This document shows, in pieces, positions 36,839 through 47,045 of a DNA stretch of 64,000 nt; position 1 is the stretch's first letter; each line of letters opens with the position of its first letter. Under the pieces are notes generated by a model. It saw nothing but the letters and a program-made list of their open reading frames with translations, did not search any database and was not told the origin of the DNA. Origin of the DNA: Camarhynchus parvulus (Eukaryota; Chordata; Aves; Passeriformes; Thraupidae); the NCBI RefSeq assembly GCF_901933205.1, contig NC_044574.1:3474501-3538500 (forward strand). Reading direction: 5' to 3'. A program made the translations under genes and the position numbers.

Positions 36839-37030
36839 TAGAATCAGGGAATCACAGAGCCATTCAGGTTGGAAAAGCCCCCTAAGATCACAAAATCCAA
36901 CCATTCCAAGTGCCACATCCACATGGATTTTAAACCCCTCCAGGGGTCGGGATTCCACCACTGCCCAGGCAGCCTTTGCTGGTGCTGGACAACCCTTCCC
37001 ATGAAGGAATTCTTCCTAAACAGCAGTGAA
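36839..37030 (-). mobile_element. CR1-type 3' fragment
   Basis: The plus strand reads GAATCACAGAGCCATTCAGG, TGCCACATCCACATGGATTT and GAAGGAATTCTTCCTAA, the antisense of the diverged CR1 subfamily. Confidence 0.85.
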
Positions 37031-38519
37031 AAAATCCTAATCAGTGAACAAAGATGATTCACTGCAATCATAGAATCAATAGACCAAGTTATCCCATAAG
37101 GAATGATGGAAATAAATCTCCTGCTTTGTACCTGCAAGGATAGAGATCCCAAGAACCAAACTCTGTGTTTTACCTGTCATCTTTCACAGGTTTGTCCATC
37201 TCATGTTGTCTCACACTGAGCAGAACAACTTCAGCTTGTTACAGAGACACAGAATGGAAAATTTCACCTGATAGATAATGTCTGACACCAGAAACTGAGA
37301 CTTTAACCCAGAAGGATCCCATAACATTAAAAGGTGCTATCAGCCTACCTAGAATACAGCACAGTAATCACGGCAGGTAAAACTCCTATTGATCCATCAG
37401 AAGATAATTCAGATTGCTTTCCCAAGGAAATACATTTGTTTTGCCAAATATAATAAAGCCATCAAATCCAGCTTAATATAGATGAATTTACTGTTATGTG
37501 GTTTATTCTGGTATTGCTTCCAAAACTCCTGTTGAAAGATTTTGTAACATTTTGCTCACTGAATCCCAGCAGTTTCAATTTTTTCAGGGTCTATTTTTTC
37601 CCTGTTTGTGGTACACTCCTTATAGCAACTGCCTCGAGATGCGTCAGGACTCTGCCGTATAAAAATGGACATTTGGCTTTAAATAGTTTTATTTGGTGGT
37701 GGAGGGGGTGGACTGGAAGCAGAATAATCCCTTACACAAGTCATGGAATATCTGGGTTCTGCTCCCAGTCACTGCATTGCTTTGGCCAGGCAGAAGAAGA
37801 ACAGATGCTCAAAATTGGGTGTCCAAATCATTAACTGAAGTCCAGAATAAGGCATCTGTTATAACAGCAAAAACTGCTCTGAGCCCCTCTGTCCACCCCT
37901 GGCTTCCCACACAGGTAGGAAACACTTGGGCTCCAAGTAATTGGTTTTGGCTGATTATTTCCAAACAAACATAGACTGTTTCCCTGTTTTTCTGCACCCT
38001 GGTGGCTTCTGCACTTGGGCACGTGGAGGGAATCAACACTGTTAGTGCTTTGGCTGCATGATTTACTCACAGGCTTGTTATCCATGTGCCTAATTGGAAT
38101 CGTCTCCTGTGCCCCTCCTGCAGGACGGAAATATGCTTTCCCTGGAGGGAAACCCAGCTCCCAGGTTGTTTTTCCACAGAGTTTCTCCAGACAGACACAA
38201 TCCCTGCAGGTGAATCCACTGTTCCCCCAGAGGGCTGCACATTCCCACAAATCCCTGAGCCTTTCCCACTGCACACATCCCTGCTGTCATGCCCCAGGAA
38301 TGACACTCTGGCAGGCTGCTACACAGCCCTGATGCTATTGTGTGGGAAAAAGAGAAGAAGAAATCACATTTGAGGGGTGCTGAAGCAAAAGCAAAATTTG
38401 TCAGGGAAAACAATGGATTTCCCCTCATTTTAATGCTTTAAGAATAGTCTTGAAATAGTGCAGGAATGGTTTGGGGCCAAGTGTTCTCTTCTTGGGAAAG
38501 GGAGATGGGCTGGAAGAGC
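37031..38519. other. Intronic unique sequence
   Basis: No repeat family or exon recognised. Confidence 0.4.
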
Positions 38520-38876
38520 CATCCATGCATCCATGCATCCATCATCCATCCATCCATCCATCCATCCATCCATCCATCCATCATCCATCCATCCATCCAT
38601 CCATCCATCCATCCATCCATCCATCCATCATCCATCCATCTATCATCCGTCCATCCGTCCATCCATCCATCATCCATCCATGCATCCATCATCCATCCAT
38701 CCATGCATCCATCATCCATCCATCCATCCATCCATCCATCCATCCATCCATCCATCCATCCATTCATCCATCCATCCATCTATCCATCCATCCATCCATC
38801 CATCCATCCATCCATCCATCCATCCATCCATCCATCCATCCATCATCCATCCATCCATCCATCCATCCATCCATCC
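38520..38876. repeat. (CCAT)n microsatellite, about 357 bp
   Basis: A long CCAT/ATGG tetranucleotide array has ATC, GTC and GCAT interruptions, concentrated in its left half. All three plus-strand frames translate as HPSI repeats, which is an artefact of the array. Confidence 0.98.
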
Positions 38877-39569
38877 CCTATAATTTAATGAATTTATGGT
38901 AATTTTGGCATGAGCCCATTTAATGGGAACATCCTGTGGTGCGTCTTTCCTGGATGATGTTCAATAAATCCAGCCAGAGCTTGGTCCCAGCAGCTTTTGA
39001 CACCAGCAGGGTCTTTGCTGGTGTTTTTAATCAATGGTTCCTGTGAAACAGGACCAATGGGGGACATGTGGCAGATGGCATGGTTCACCCCAACTGCTCT
39101 TGCTCCACTTTGATCTGATGCTCTGGGCCATAGATAATTATCCCAGAGCAATTTGCATTCCTTTCTCTACATCACTTCTGCCACTTCCACCCTAACTCAG
39201 AAAATTTCAGGAGATACAAGGAACTGCTCTGACAATCAAAGTAATTAAATGTACTTTTATCCTTCTGCTTTCAAATCACCTTTTTTTTTTTTTAATCAGG
39301 TCCTCCTGTGCACAACAACACTACAGAAGTTTGGGCTTTTCCTAGGATTGTGTCTTGTGGTAGATTTTTAGTGTTTTCTGATGTCTAACCAGGAGCTGAC
39401 CTCACTCTGAACCTTCCTTCTGTGAGGGAGAGTATAGGAGTTTTCAGTCCTTCATCCATCTGTCCATTTTTATAGGAACTTGAGATATTAGAGCACTTTT
39501 AGCACTTTTTGAAGTGTGACTGGGGTTGATGATGGGCTCCATCCAGAGCAGAGTGACCAGGTCAGGAAA
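38877..39569. other. Intronic unique sequence
   Basis: No repeat family or exon recognised. Confidence 0.4.
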
Positions 39570-39677
39570 GGGGATGGGGCTTGGAGCCACCTGCTTTGGT
39601 GGAAGGTGTCCCTGCCCATGGCAGGGGGTGGAATGAGATGAACTTTCAGGTCCCTCCCAACCCAAACCATTCTATCA
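39570..39677 (+). mobile_element. Short CR1 3' fragment
   Basis: Sense CR1 tail with GGAAGGTGTCCCTGCCCATG and CCCAACCCAAACCATTCTAT. Confidence 0.9.
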
Positions 39678-40767
39678 CAAAAGAGTTCATCAGGTGGTGA
39701 ATTCATCACAGGCACAGAGTGATAACATAAACACTTTTCTTATTAAAAAACAATGCTAAATTGTTTCCTAGCATTGTAAAAAACAATGCTAAATTGTTCT
39801 ACTCTTTTATCAGAGTAGAATTAGATTCTCAATTTCTACCAGAACATGGTCTCACACGAAACGTGCTTTCACAGTGTTTTCCCCATCATTTATTTTACAA
39901 GTGGCACTTCCTGAAGTTGAGCACAGCTCTGCAAAGTGCTTTGTGAAAGGGCTCCTGCCCTGTGTCAAACAGCAACTGAAAAGATATTTATATTTTGGCT
40001 TGAAGGAGACCTTTCAGAGCAGCTGCCTTTCCTTCAGGGTGCAGGTGGAAAAGCCAGTTCAGTGTTCTTCTGCATCATACCTGGGAATGAGCAGCAGCTT
40101 CCACTGCAACCCAGCAAGTCACCCACCCAAGGCAAAGGTTGAACTGTCAGTCTGGAGGGTTTTGTCCGTGCCCAGGGATCTCTTCAGGCATTCCTTGTCC
40201 ATCCTGCTTGTGGATGGACAGGGAGAAGGGAGCCTTGGGTTGTGGCCTTCACCCTTGTGTGGCACTATCTAAGTTGTTTCCTCATTTCTCAATGCGCGTC
40301 CTTCTTTCTCACACCAGTCTTGATTTCTGACCAAATCTAAAGAATAACAAACATGGGAGCCCAGACTACACTATGCTTAAAAACCACAGGCACTGAGGTA
40401 CATAAATCACCATCCTGGGCACCAGCTAGGCCATCCTTGATCCCAAGGGATGGCTATCTCCTCCTAGATCCTCCTGATGGAGGTGCTGATGGAGAAGGTC
40501 TTGACCTCCACTGCTGGGATGGTCCTGTCTGAGAACTCACATTGAGATTCAGGTGCTCCCCAGCTGAAGAGTGATGGGAATCAGGCCTCCATCCCTCCTC
40601 CCACTCTTCCTTACATCCTCCTGGATCAGAAAGCAGGTACTATCTACCTGTAGGGGGTTCTGCTTCCCTGACCACCTGGCATAGGTGTCCCGCTATGCAA
40701 GGACAAACCCAGCGCCTGAATTTAACAGGATTTTCCATCAACAGAAGAGCCAGTGAAGCCTCTATAG
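39678..40767. other. Intronic unique sequence
   Basis: A local AACAATGCTAAATTGTT duplication lies at 39750-39800. Otherwise nothing is recognised. Confidence 0.4.
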
Positions 40768-40865
40768 AGCCACAGAATTGCTGAAGTTGAAGAAGCCCTC
40801 AGAGATCATCAAGTAAAAAATCCAGACAAGGATATATCCCACTTTTCTGCAAATACCTGCAGTGC
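40768..40865 (-). mobile_element. Probable CR1-type fragment
   Basis: The plus strand GAGCCACAGAATTGCTGAAG... CCCTCAGAGATCATCAAGT matches the antisense start of an older CR1 subfamily, but the rest is diverged. Confidence 0.5.
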
Positions 40866-40907
40866 AGACACTATCAGCTCATTAGTTGTGCCTGGTTGTT
40901 TTCTGTA

Positions 40908-41310
40908 GTCATAGAATCACCACAGAATGGTTTGGCTGGGAGGGACCAGCAAATTCCACCTCTGCCATGGGCAGGGACAAATCCCACTATCCCAGGTTGC
41001 TCCAGCCTGGCCTTGGACACTTTTAGAGATCCAGGGGCAGCCACAGCTTCTCTGGGCACCCTGTGCCAGGACTCACCATCCTCACAGGGAGGAATTTCTT
41101 CCCAATCTCCCATCTAACACTGCCCTCTGTCAGTCTAAAACCACTGCCCCTTGTTCTATCGCTTTCTGCCCATATAAGAAGTTCTTCTGCCTCCTTTTAT
41201 GAGCCTCCTTTAGGCACTGAGCTCTCCCTGGAGCCTTTTACTCTCCATGTGAGCACTTCTAGCTTTTCCATCCTGGCTCCAGAGCAGAGCCCCGGCCCTT
41301 GGAACATCTC
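40908..41310 (-). mobile_element. CR1 LINE 3' fragment
   Basis: The plus strand begins GTCATAGAATCACCACAGAA. It carries GGCACCCTGTGCCAGGAC and CCCTTGTTCTATCGCTTTC and extends into CTCTCCCTGGAGCC and GCACTTCTAGCTTTTCCATCC. Confidence 0.88.
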
Positions 41311-42944
41311 CATGGCTTGACACAACCAAAGGGAGATGAACTCTATGTTACTCTACTCTCAACCAGCCTTAAACTCCTGGCCCCACATCTCTGAGAAGTC
41401 TCCAGCTCAATTCTCTGGGCAGGTGTTTGCTCAGGGGGCAGGAACCCTGCCCCAAACCCCAGAAGCAGCTCCCAGCAGCCCAGGAGAGCTCCACTGCTCT
41501 CCACAGACAGGACCCAAACACAAACTACAAACGAGGATTTCATCTCGGCTTGAACAACCTGCTGCTAAAGATCCTCATTAGCCACAGGAGCTGCTAATTG
41601 TATTTAAACTGCTGTTGATAGCACCCTGTGCTCAGGGACTGTGATCACACATCCAAGAGGGAGTTAAATCACTCAGCTGATAAATAGACTGTGGTGGTGT
41701 CGGGGAGTTTGAGCTGATTTAAAGAAAAATCATTGTAGATTATTGGAGCATGGAGAAATGGCTGACAGCATTTGGCACACACATAATTTGAAAATTTTGA
41801 TTATTTCAGTTTTTCAGCAGCAACGTGATGAATATTACCCCTGTGTAACAAATGTGGGAGCTACTCTGCAGAGTGGCAGGGATGTGTGCAGACTCAGAGA
41901 CACCGAGCACGGAAGTTTCTGAGTGCTGAAGGACTTTAAAGTGGAGCTGAGAGTCTTTTGTCACTTGAAAAATTTAATTTTACTAAAAATTTTAATCAGG
42001 CATCAGTGAACAGTGTGACTCAATGATGACTTTCTGCAAATTCATGTCAAAGAGAGAAAAAAAGAAGTCAAAACATTTGGGTATTTTCCGAAGAAAAAAA
42101 CCCACTTGTTCATTTCACTTTGATGCAATTTGAAGGCTCAATTTGAAATGTCTCTGAATTTTAATAAATTCCAATTTACTCTGAAGCTGAAACAATACAT
42201 TGCTCTTCAATTGAAAGTTATTTTGTTTTTCATGGGAGTTTTACTTTCATTTAAAGTGCATATCAATATAATTTTCTGTTGGTCCCGAATTCTTTCACCT
42301 AATTTTGTCTTATGAAATAAATAAAACCCATTCTATTTCACCACTTATAACCTTCTTTTTTAGCAGAATTGGCCACAGCATGTTTCAGTTTGTGGATTTA
42401 CAGTAAAATTTCCTGATTTCTGCAAGTTTCAGACCTGTCTCCTGAGCTGCAAAATCCAAGATTAGAAGTTTCTGTTCCCTTCTTGACAGCATTGGACGAT
42501 TCTCAGATTTGAATAGGAAATTGCCATTAATAAAGGGGAGGGAGGGGAAATCAGAGGCAGCATATTTTGTAGTCATAAAATAAATGAACTTTTGCTGTGT
42601 TTATATTATACATATAATATGGCAGGAAGTAAAGATCAAAGCTGTGTTTATAAAGGACTTGGCCAGTTGTGTGCTCGGAGGAAGCAAAGGGGTTCGTGGG
42701 AGGCATCTCAAGAATGAAGTTTGGATTTTTTAGCTGGTGAAAATCAGTGTGCCTCCTTTGACTTGTCTGATTTACATCAGCAGAGAAGCTGGCACAAGGG
42801 TCTCAAGGCAGAACAGATACGGTAAAACAAAATAAAATTATTTTTTCCTACTGAAAAGTATTTGCCTGAGATTCCTTCTCTACTTCAAAGTGCCAGGAGT
42901 GACTCAGAGGAACAGGATCCTGATTTCCAGCTTCATTAGCTGGA
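41311..42944. other. Intronic unique AT-rich sequence
   Basis: No transposon recognised. The AT-rich stretch 41580-42640 has low complexity in places but no array. Confidence 0.4.
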
Positions 42945-43021
42945 AGGTTGTCAGGTGGCTGGATCTAAACAATCTTTAAAGTCCCTTCCATCCCAAATCA
43001 TTCAGTGATTTCGTGATTTTT
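42945..43021 (+). mobile_element. Short diverged CR1 3' end
   Basis: It reads TTAAAGTCCCTTCCATCCC followed by ATCATTCAGTGATTTCGTG, a worn CR1 tail. Confidence 0.65.
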
Positions 43022-44469
43022 AAGGTGCAAAGGTGCAAATGAGGTTTGGAGCTGGTTCCTGCCCTGGTTGGCCAAGGAAGGGAACATCAGAATGGGGCTG
43101 CTCAGAGAGCTCAGCCTTCAAGGACTGGCATCTCCCTGAGCCCCACAATTCCCAAACTCTTTATTTGCAGGTTACACCATCTCCCCTCCATTCCCCCAAT
43201 ACACCTGATCACTGAAAGGGAAACTGAGGCACGGCCAAATGGGATAATTCATCCCTGCTCTTGCAGGGAGAGGAGTTCAGTGCAGCCTTACTGCTCCCTG
43301 TCTGAGTTATACCATCAACTGCAACACTCCCACGGGGTGAAAATTCCTGACAGCAATGATTTCATCCCCCTGGAGAGCTGAGCCAAACCCCCCAAGCACC
43401 ACCCTCACCCACAGGAGGCACTGGAGCAAAGAGGCACCAGACAGCAGCATGGTGACAGCAGACACGCACAGCCCTGATCCACCACTCCAGGGACACCTCA
43501 GCTCTCCAGGCACCATGGATCCCAGGGGATTATCCCACTGGAGGGTGCCCCACAGCCCTGGGCTCCAGGTGTGCCTGGGGACACAGCCCAGGGAAACAGC
43601 CCCAGTGCTGGAGGGAGCTCAAAAACCTCCGCAGGTCAAACTCTGTCCTGCAGTCACGATGCTGTTCCCACTGACTTGAGAGGCAGCCCCGAGCAAGAGG
43701 ATCTGAAAAACCCAGAGAAAAAGTGCAGCAGCCCCTGCTGTGATGAATGCTCCTCTGGCTGCAGGGCTGGTGGGACACAAGTCCGCCATGGGCTGTGGGA
43801 CACGTGGGTCCCAGCTGGCAGATGGAATGACAGACCTCCCTGCTTTGCTGAGCTCTGTGCAAAGGCTGCTGCTGATGCTCAGGAATTATTTTAATCTCAT
43901 TTTTCCCAGCTCCAGGTTCAGCTGCAGCATTCCAGAGGGTTAATCGGGTGCCCTGAGCTGGGTGCCTGCTGTCAGGGTGAGGAGCACCGGCTTCCCTGCA
44001 CATCCTGGGTCCCTGGCGCTGGAAGGGGACGTTCACACACATCCCTGGTGGGCTCTGTGCCTGCTCAGCCTCCCCTGCACGCAGGGGGGAGCATCCTTTT
44101 CACAACTAACTTGCCAAAACTTCAGAGCACAACACGAGAGACAGCCCTAAATGAGCACATGGGGTGGTGGATCAGTCCTGGAAAACCACAAGGGATCCTC
44201 ACCCTTCACCCCCATGGATAACACCCAGTCCTGCTCCAGGTCCCTGCACAACAACAGCAACCTGAGAAGTCAGGATTTGCGCTTCAGGCTCTGACACACT
44301 CCTTGGGGGGATAAAACCTCACTCGTCTCCAACAGAGGTGGGAGCCCTGGACCCACAGGGGCACATCCAGGTACAGTTCCCAAACTGGGAGAACGAGGAG
44401 ACAGCAAAACTGTTGTTGGAGACCCCTGTGCCATAGAAACAGCCTGTTTGAAGCAGAGCTGCTTCCTCC
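43022..44469. other. Unique intronic sequence near exon 1
   Basis: GC content rises toward exon 1. No exon or repeat is recognised. Confidence 0.4.
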
Positions 44470-44660
44470 TTAGCCTAAACTTTGTTAGTTAAAATGCTGA
44501 ATGCAGAATGAATTAATTAAAGCAATTATTATTTATAGCTGCTATTTTATTCATTTGCTATCTACTCTGATTGATTGTATGACTTTGCTTAATAAATATT
44601 GAATAAGTGTTAATTAATTGAATTAATTCATCGCTGGTTTATTCACCTATCAGTCACCTC
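44470..44660. promoter_or_regulatory. Candidate AT-rich regulatory block just inside intron 1
   Basis: A sharply AT-rich island sits between GC-rich flanks, about 100-290 bases past the exon 1 donor. It has repeated TTAATTAA/AATTAATT homeodomain-type cores (44511-44523, 44611-44628) and no transposon signature. The functional call is inference only. Confidence 0.3.
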
Positions 44661-44757
44661 TCCCTCATTTCTATGCATGAGCTGTGTCCTGAAAAGTTTG
44701 TCCCAAGGAGCAGGTCCCCAGGGGCTCAGCCCCAGGCATGGGACAGGGATCACTTAC

Positions 44758-45724
44758 CAAAGGGCAGGATGAAGAAGAAGGGGAACCAGCAGAGGATGAA
44801 AACACCCACGACGATGGCGAGAGTCTTGGCTGCTTTTTTCTCCCGGGAGAACTTGAGGAGCCTCACGGAGAGGGAGCTCCTGAAGTTGTGGCCCTTGCTC
44901 CGGGTGCTGGAGAGGGGCTCCTCCAGCACGCTGCGGCAGTGGATGCGCAGCACCACCTCCATGGACTTGTTCCTCTCCTTCTTGACCCCTGCCTCCAGGC
45001 TCCGGGTGGTCCGCCTGGCCACCACGTAAATCCTGAAGTACATCACCAGGATGACCATGAGGGGCAGGTAGAAGGAGAAGAGGGAGGAGAAGAGGGCATA
45101 GCCCGGCTCCTCCGTGATGCTGCAGATGCTCTCGTCCGGCGGCGGCGGCTCCTTCCAGCCCAGCAGCGGCCCGATGGAGATGACCATGGAGGAGAGCCAG
45201 ACCACCACGAGGATGACTCCTGCCTTCCTCTCGGTCATGATGGTGGGGTACTTGAGGGAGTACTTGACGCCGATGTACCTGTCCACGGAGATGATGCACA
45301 GGCTCATGATGGAGGCAGAGCAGCAGAGCACGTCCACCGCTGCCCAGATGTTGCAGAAGATGCGCCCGAACACCCAGAAGCCCAACACCTCCAGGGTGGC
45401 CGAGAAGGGCAGCACGGTGGTGCTCAGCAGCAGGTCGGCAATGGCCAGGTTGACGATGAAGTAGTTGGTGACAGTCTGCAGGTGCCGGTTGCAAGCCACC
45501 GAGAGGATGACCAGGATGTTCCCCACGATGGCCGAGAGGATGAAGACGGCCAGGAACACCCCGACTCCCACTGCCTGCACATCCAAGGCGAAAGTCAGCG
45601 TGGTGCCGTTGCCCTCGGGGGTCTCCTCCCCTTGCAGCCCCCAGGACCGGTTGGCAGCGCTCTGGCTGCCTTGTCCCGTCCGGTTCCCACTCAAGCTGCC
45701 ATTGCTCAGCTCGGGGAAAGTCAT
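44758..45724 (-). CDS. ADRA1D: Alpha-1D adrenergic receptor, exon 1 (N-terminus to TM6)
   Basis: This exon encodes residues 1-322 plus the first base of codon 323 of a Gq-coupled receptor for noradrenaline and adrenaline in the plasma membrane. The ATG at 45724-45722 is the first in-frame ATG (only a GTG lies upstream, at 45832). It has A at -3, and the following MTF matches the start of mammalian ADRA1D. Four N-glycosylation sequons lie at N8, N14, N25 and N39. Visible family residues are N69 (TM1), D97 (TM2), C124 and C201 (disulphide pair), amine-binding D131 (TM3), DRY 148-150, W176 (TM4), S213/S217 (catechol contacts) and P221 in TM5, and CWFP 312-315 in TM6. A basic third loop ends in [16 protein letters not shown]. 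The exon ends at a GTAAGT donor (44757-44752), directly after TM6, where alpha-1 receptor genes characteristically carry their intron. The tail, not this exon, decides 1D over 1A or 1B. The N-terminus of about 50 residues is much shorter than the human one. Confidence 0.96.
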
Positions 45725-46260
45725 TGTAGAGAAAGTCCGGGCTCCATTGAGGGCGAGGAGAAAGCGGTGCCGAGGCGCAGCTCCCCCAGCATCATCCCCG
45801 GCTGGTAGCCCCCGCCAAGACGCGCTCCGCACCTCGCTCCCCCGGCCGGGGTGGAGAAGAAAGGGATGGAGGGATGGAGAAAAAGAGAGAGAGAGGGAGG
45901 GAGGGCAGGACGCGCTGCCCGTCGCCCCCCGCCCGCTTCACGCCGTCCGCCCGCGCTGCCCCCCGTCCCCGCTGTCCCCGCTGTCCCCGGCGCTCAGCCC
46001 CGGGGGGGCAGCGCGGTCAGAGCCCCCCCGCCGCCCTGGCATGCTCCGGGGGCTGCGCTGGGCACGGCCGGCAGCGCCCGGCGGCTCCGCGGCTCCGCGC
46101 TCCGACCGGGAGCGGCGGGAGGGGCCGGACGGGCCGGGGGCGGGCGGGAGCCCCGCGCGTCAGGTGCCGCCGGGGAGGGAGGAGGAGGAGGAGGAGGAGG
46201 AGGAGGAGGAGGCAGCGCTGCTTTGCAGGACGAGGCGAGCCCCGGGCAGAGTGAAAGCGG
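45725..46260 (-). promoter_or_regulatory. ADRA1D: CpG-rich 5'UTR and promoter zone of ADRA1D
   Basis: The sequence immediately upstream of the ATG is very GC- and CpG-rich, and the island continues into exon 1. A GC-box cluster (GGGGCGGGCGGG) lies near 46137-46148. No TATA box is seen in this zone on the minus strand. That fits a CpG-island, TATA-less promoter, as expected for a receptor gene of this class. A (GAG)n run at 46175-46212 becomes a pyrimidine tract on the coding strand. The transcription start is not determinable from sequence. Confidence 0.65.
46175..46212. repeat. (GAG)n trinucleotide run in the promoter
   Basis: An almost perfect GAG/CTC triplet run sits inside the CpG island, about 450-490 bases upstream of the ADRA1D ATG. 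On the gene's strand it is a CTC polypyrimidine tract, a type of sequence that can form triplex structure and vary in length. Confidence 0.9.
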
Positions 46261-46283
46261 CAGCAGAGCAGGAGGGGAGAGGA

Positions 46284-46381
46284 GAGATGATGGAGGGGAT
46301 CCAGGCGAGATGATAGAGGTGGTCCAGGCGAGATGATGATGGAGGGGGTCTAGGCGAGATGATGATGGAGGGGGTTCAGGC
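46284..46381. repeat. Minisatellite A (4 units of 23-26 bp)
   Basis: Four head-to-tail units begin with GAGATGAT and end with CAGGC or TAGGC, at 46284, 46307, 46330 and 46356. They differ by an extra GAT and a few substitutions. Confidence 0.9.
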
Positions 46382-46421
46382 ACGCTCTGGGAGGAGGCAG
46401 CCCCCGGGAGGGTCTCGCAGT

Positions 46422-46640
46422 ACTGAGGTGCAGCCCCAGGAGGAGCACTCAGAACTGGGATGCAGCCCCAGAAAGTGTCTCACAGCACTGGTGTGCAGTC
46501 CCAGGAGGAGTCATTCAGAATTGGGGTGCAGCCCCCAGGAAGAGCACTCAGAACTGGGGTTTAGTCCCTAGGAGGATCACTCGGAACTGGGGTACAGCCC
46601 CAGCAGGATCCCCCAGTCCCGGGGTGAAGTCCCGGGAGTG
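46422..46640. repeat. Minisatellite B (about 6 units of 33-34 bp)
   Basis: About six diverged tandem units each read roughly GTGCAGCCCCAGGAGGA then a CACTCAGAACTGG-like half. Divergence is higher than in the neighbouring array C, so this array looks older. Confidence 0.85.
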
Positions 46641-46709
46641 CGGCGCTCCCGCCCGTCACCGCCGGAGGGCAGCAGAGCGCAGGGATTGCCCGGCGGGTCC
46701 CGGGGCTGC

Positions 46710-46810
46710 GGGGACAGCGAAGGGGACAGCGAGGGGACAGCGAAGGGGACAGCAAAGGGGACAGCGAGGGGACAGCAAAGGGGACAGCAAAGGGGACAGC
46801 AAGGGGACAG
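46710..46810. repeat. Minisatellite C (9 units of 10-12 bp)
   Basis: Nine tandem copies of a GGGGACAGC unit are spaced by AA, GA or A. Copies are almost identical, which suggests recent or ongoing length change. A shifted reading frame gives a GQQR-rich translation that I regard as spurious. Confidence 0.93.
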
Positions 46811-46861
46811 AGCAGGAGGTACCATCCCACTGGATACCACCCTGCGGCATCCCCGGGTCCG

Positions 46862-47045
46862 CACCCCAGCAGGAGGATGCCCTGCCAGTCTGACGTGCCC
46901 CTCTCCCAGCATCCAACCACAAGGACGACCTATATGGCTGGCATGTCCCTGCCAGCCTCAACATCCCAGCAGGAGGATGCTGTGCACAGCTGTCCTGCTT
47001 CCCCCAGCCCCAGCATCCCACCAGAAGGATGCCTTGCCAGTTTTC
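46862..47045. repeat. Degenerate repeat D with CAGCAGGAGGATGC core
   Basis: Three spaced copies of a CAGCAGGAGGATGC/ACCAGAAGGATGC core, each followed by CTGCCAG- or CTGTGCAC-like sequence, recur with a period of roughly 60-110 bp. The pattern is weak but continues the tandem-repeat cluster. Confidence 0.55.

Larger units (their letters stand above)
6233..44757 (-). other. ADRA1D: ADRA1D intron 1 (38.5 kb)
   Basis: The single intron in the coding region is bounded by a consensus GTAAGT donor at 44757 and a YAG acceptor at 6233, in phase 1 (it splits a Gly codon). Its position at the end of TM6 is the classic one for alpha-1 adrenoceptor genes. It contains no second exon that I can recognise. 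The content is CR1 fragments in both orientations, six solo LTRs, simple repeats and local duplications, each listed separately. Confidence 0.9.

Noticed and set aside
38438..38902. Overlapping HPSI-rich open frames
   Set aside because: These are translations of the (CCAT)n microsatellite in every frame.
44738..45808. A 356-codon plus-strand open frame covering all of exon 1 on the opposite strand
   Set aside because: It is the antisense shadow of a GC-rich coding exon. The product is low-complexity Asp/Glu/His/Gly-rich with no domain, and stop codons are rare here simply because of composition.
45725..45832. N-terminal extension of ADRA1D to 45832
   Set aside because: The codon at 45832 is GTG, not ATG. 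The first in-frame ATG is at 45724, has A at -3, and matches the family start.
45465..46313. A 282-codon plus-strand frame through the promoter
   Set aside because: It is an Arg/Pro/Gly-rich translation of the CpG island and the GAG run. There is no conserved domain, and it overlaps ADRA1D antisense.
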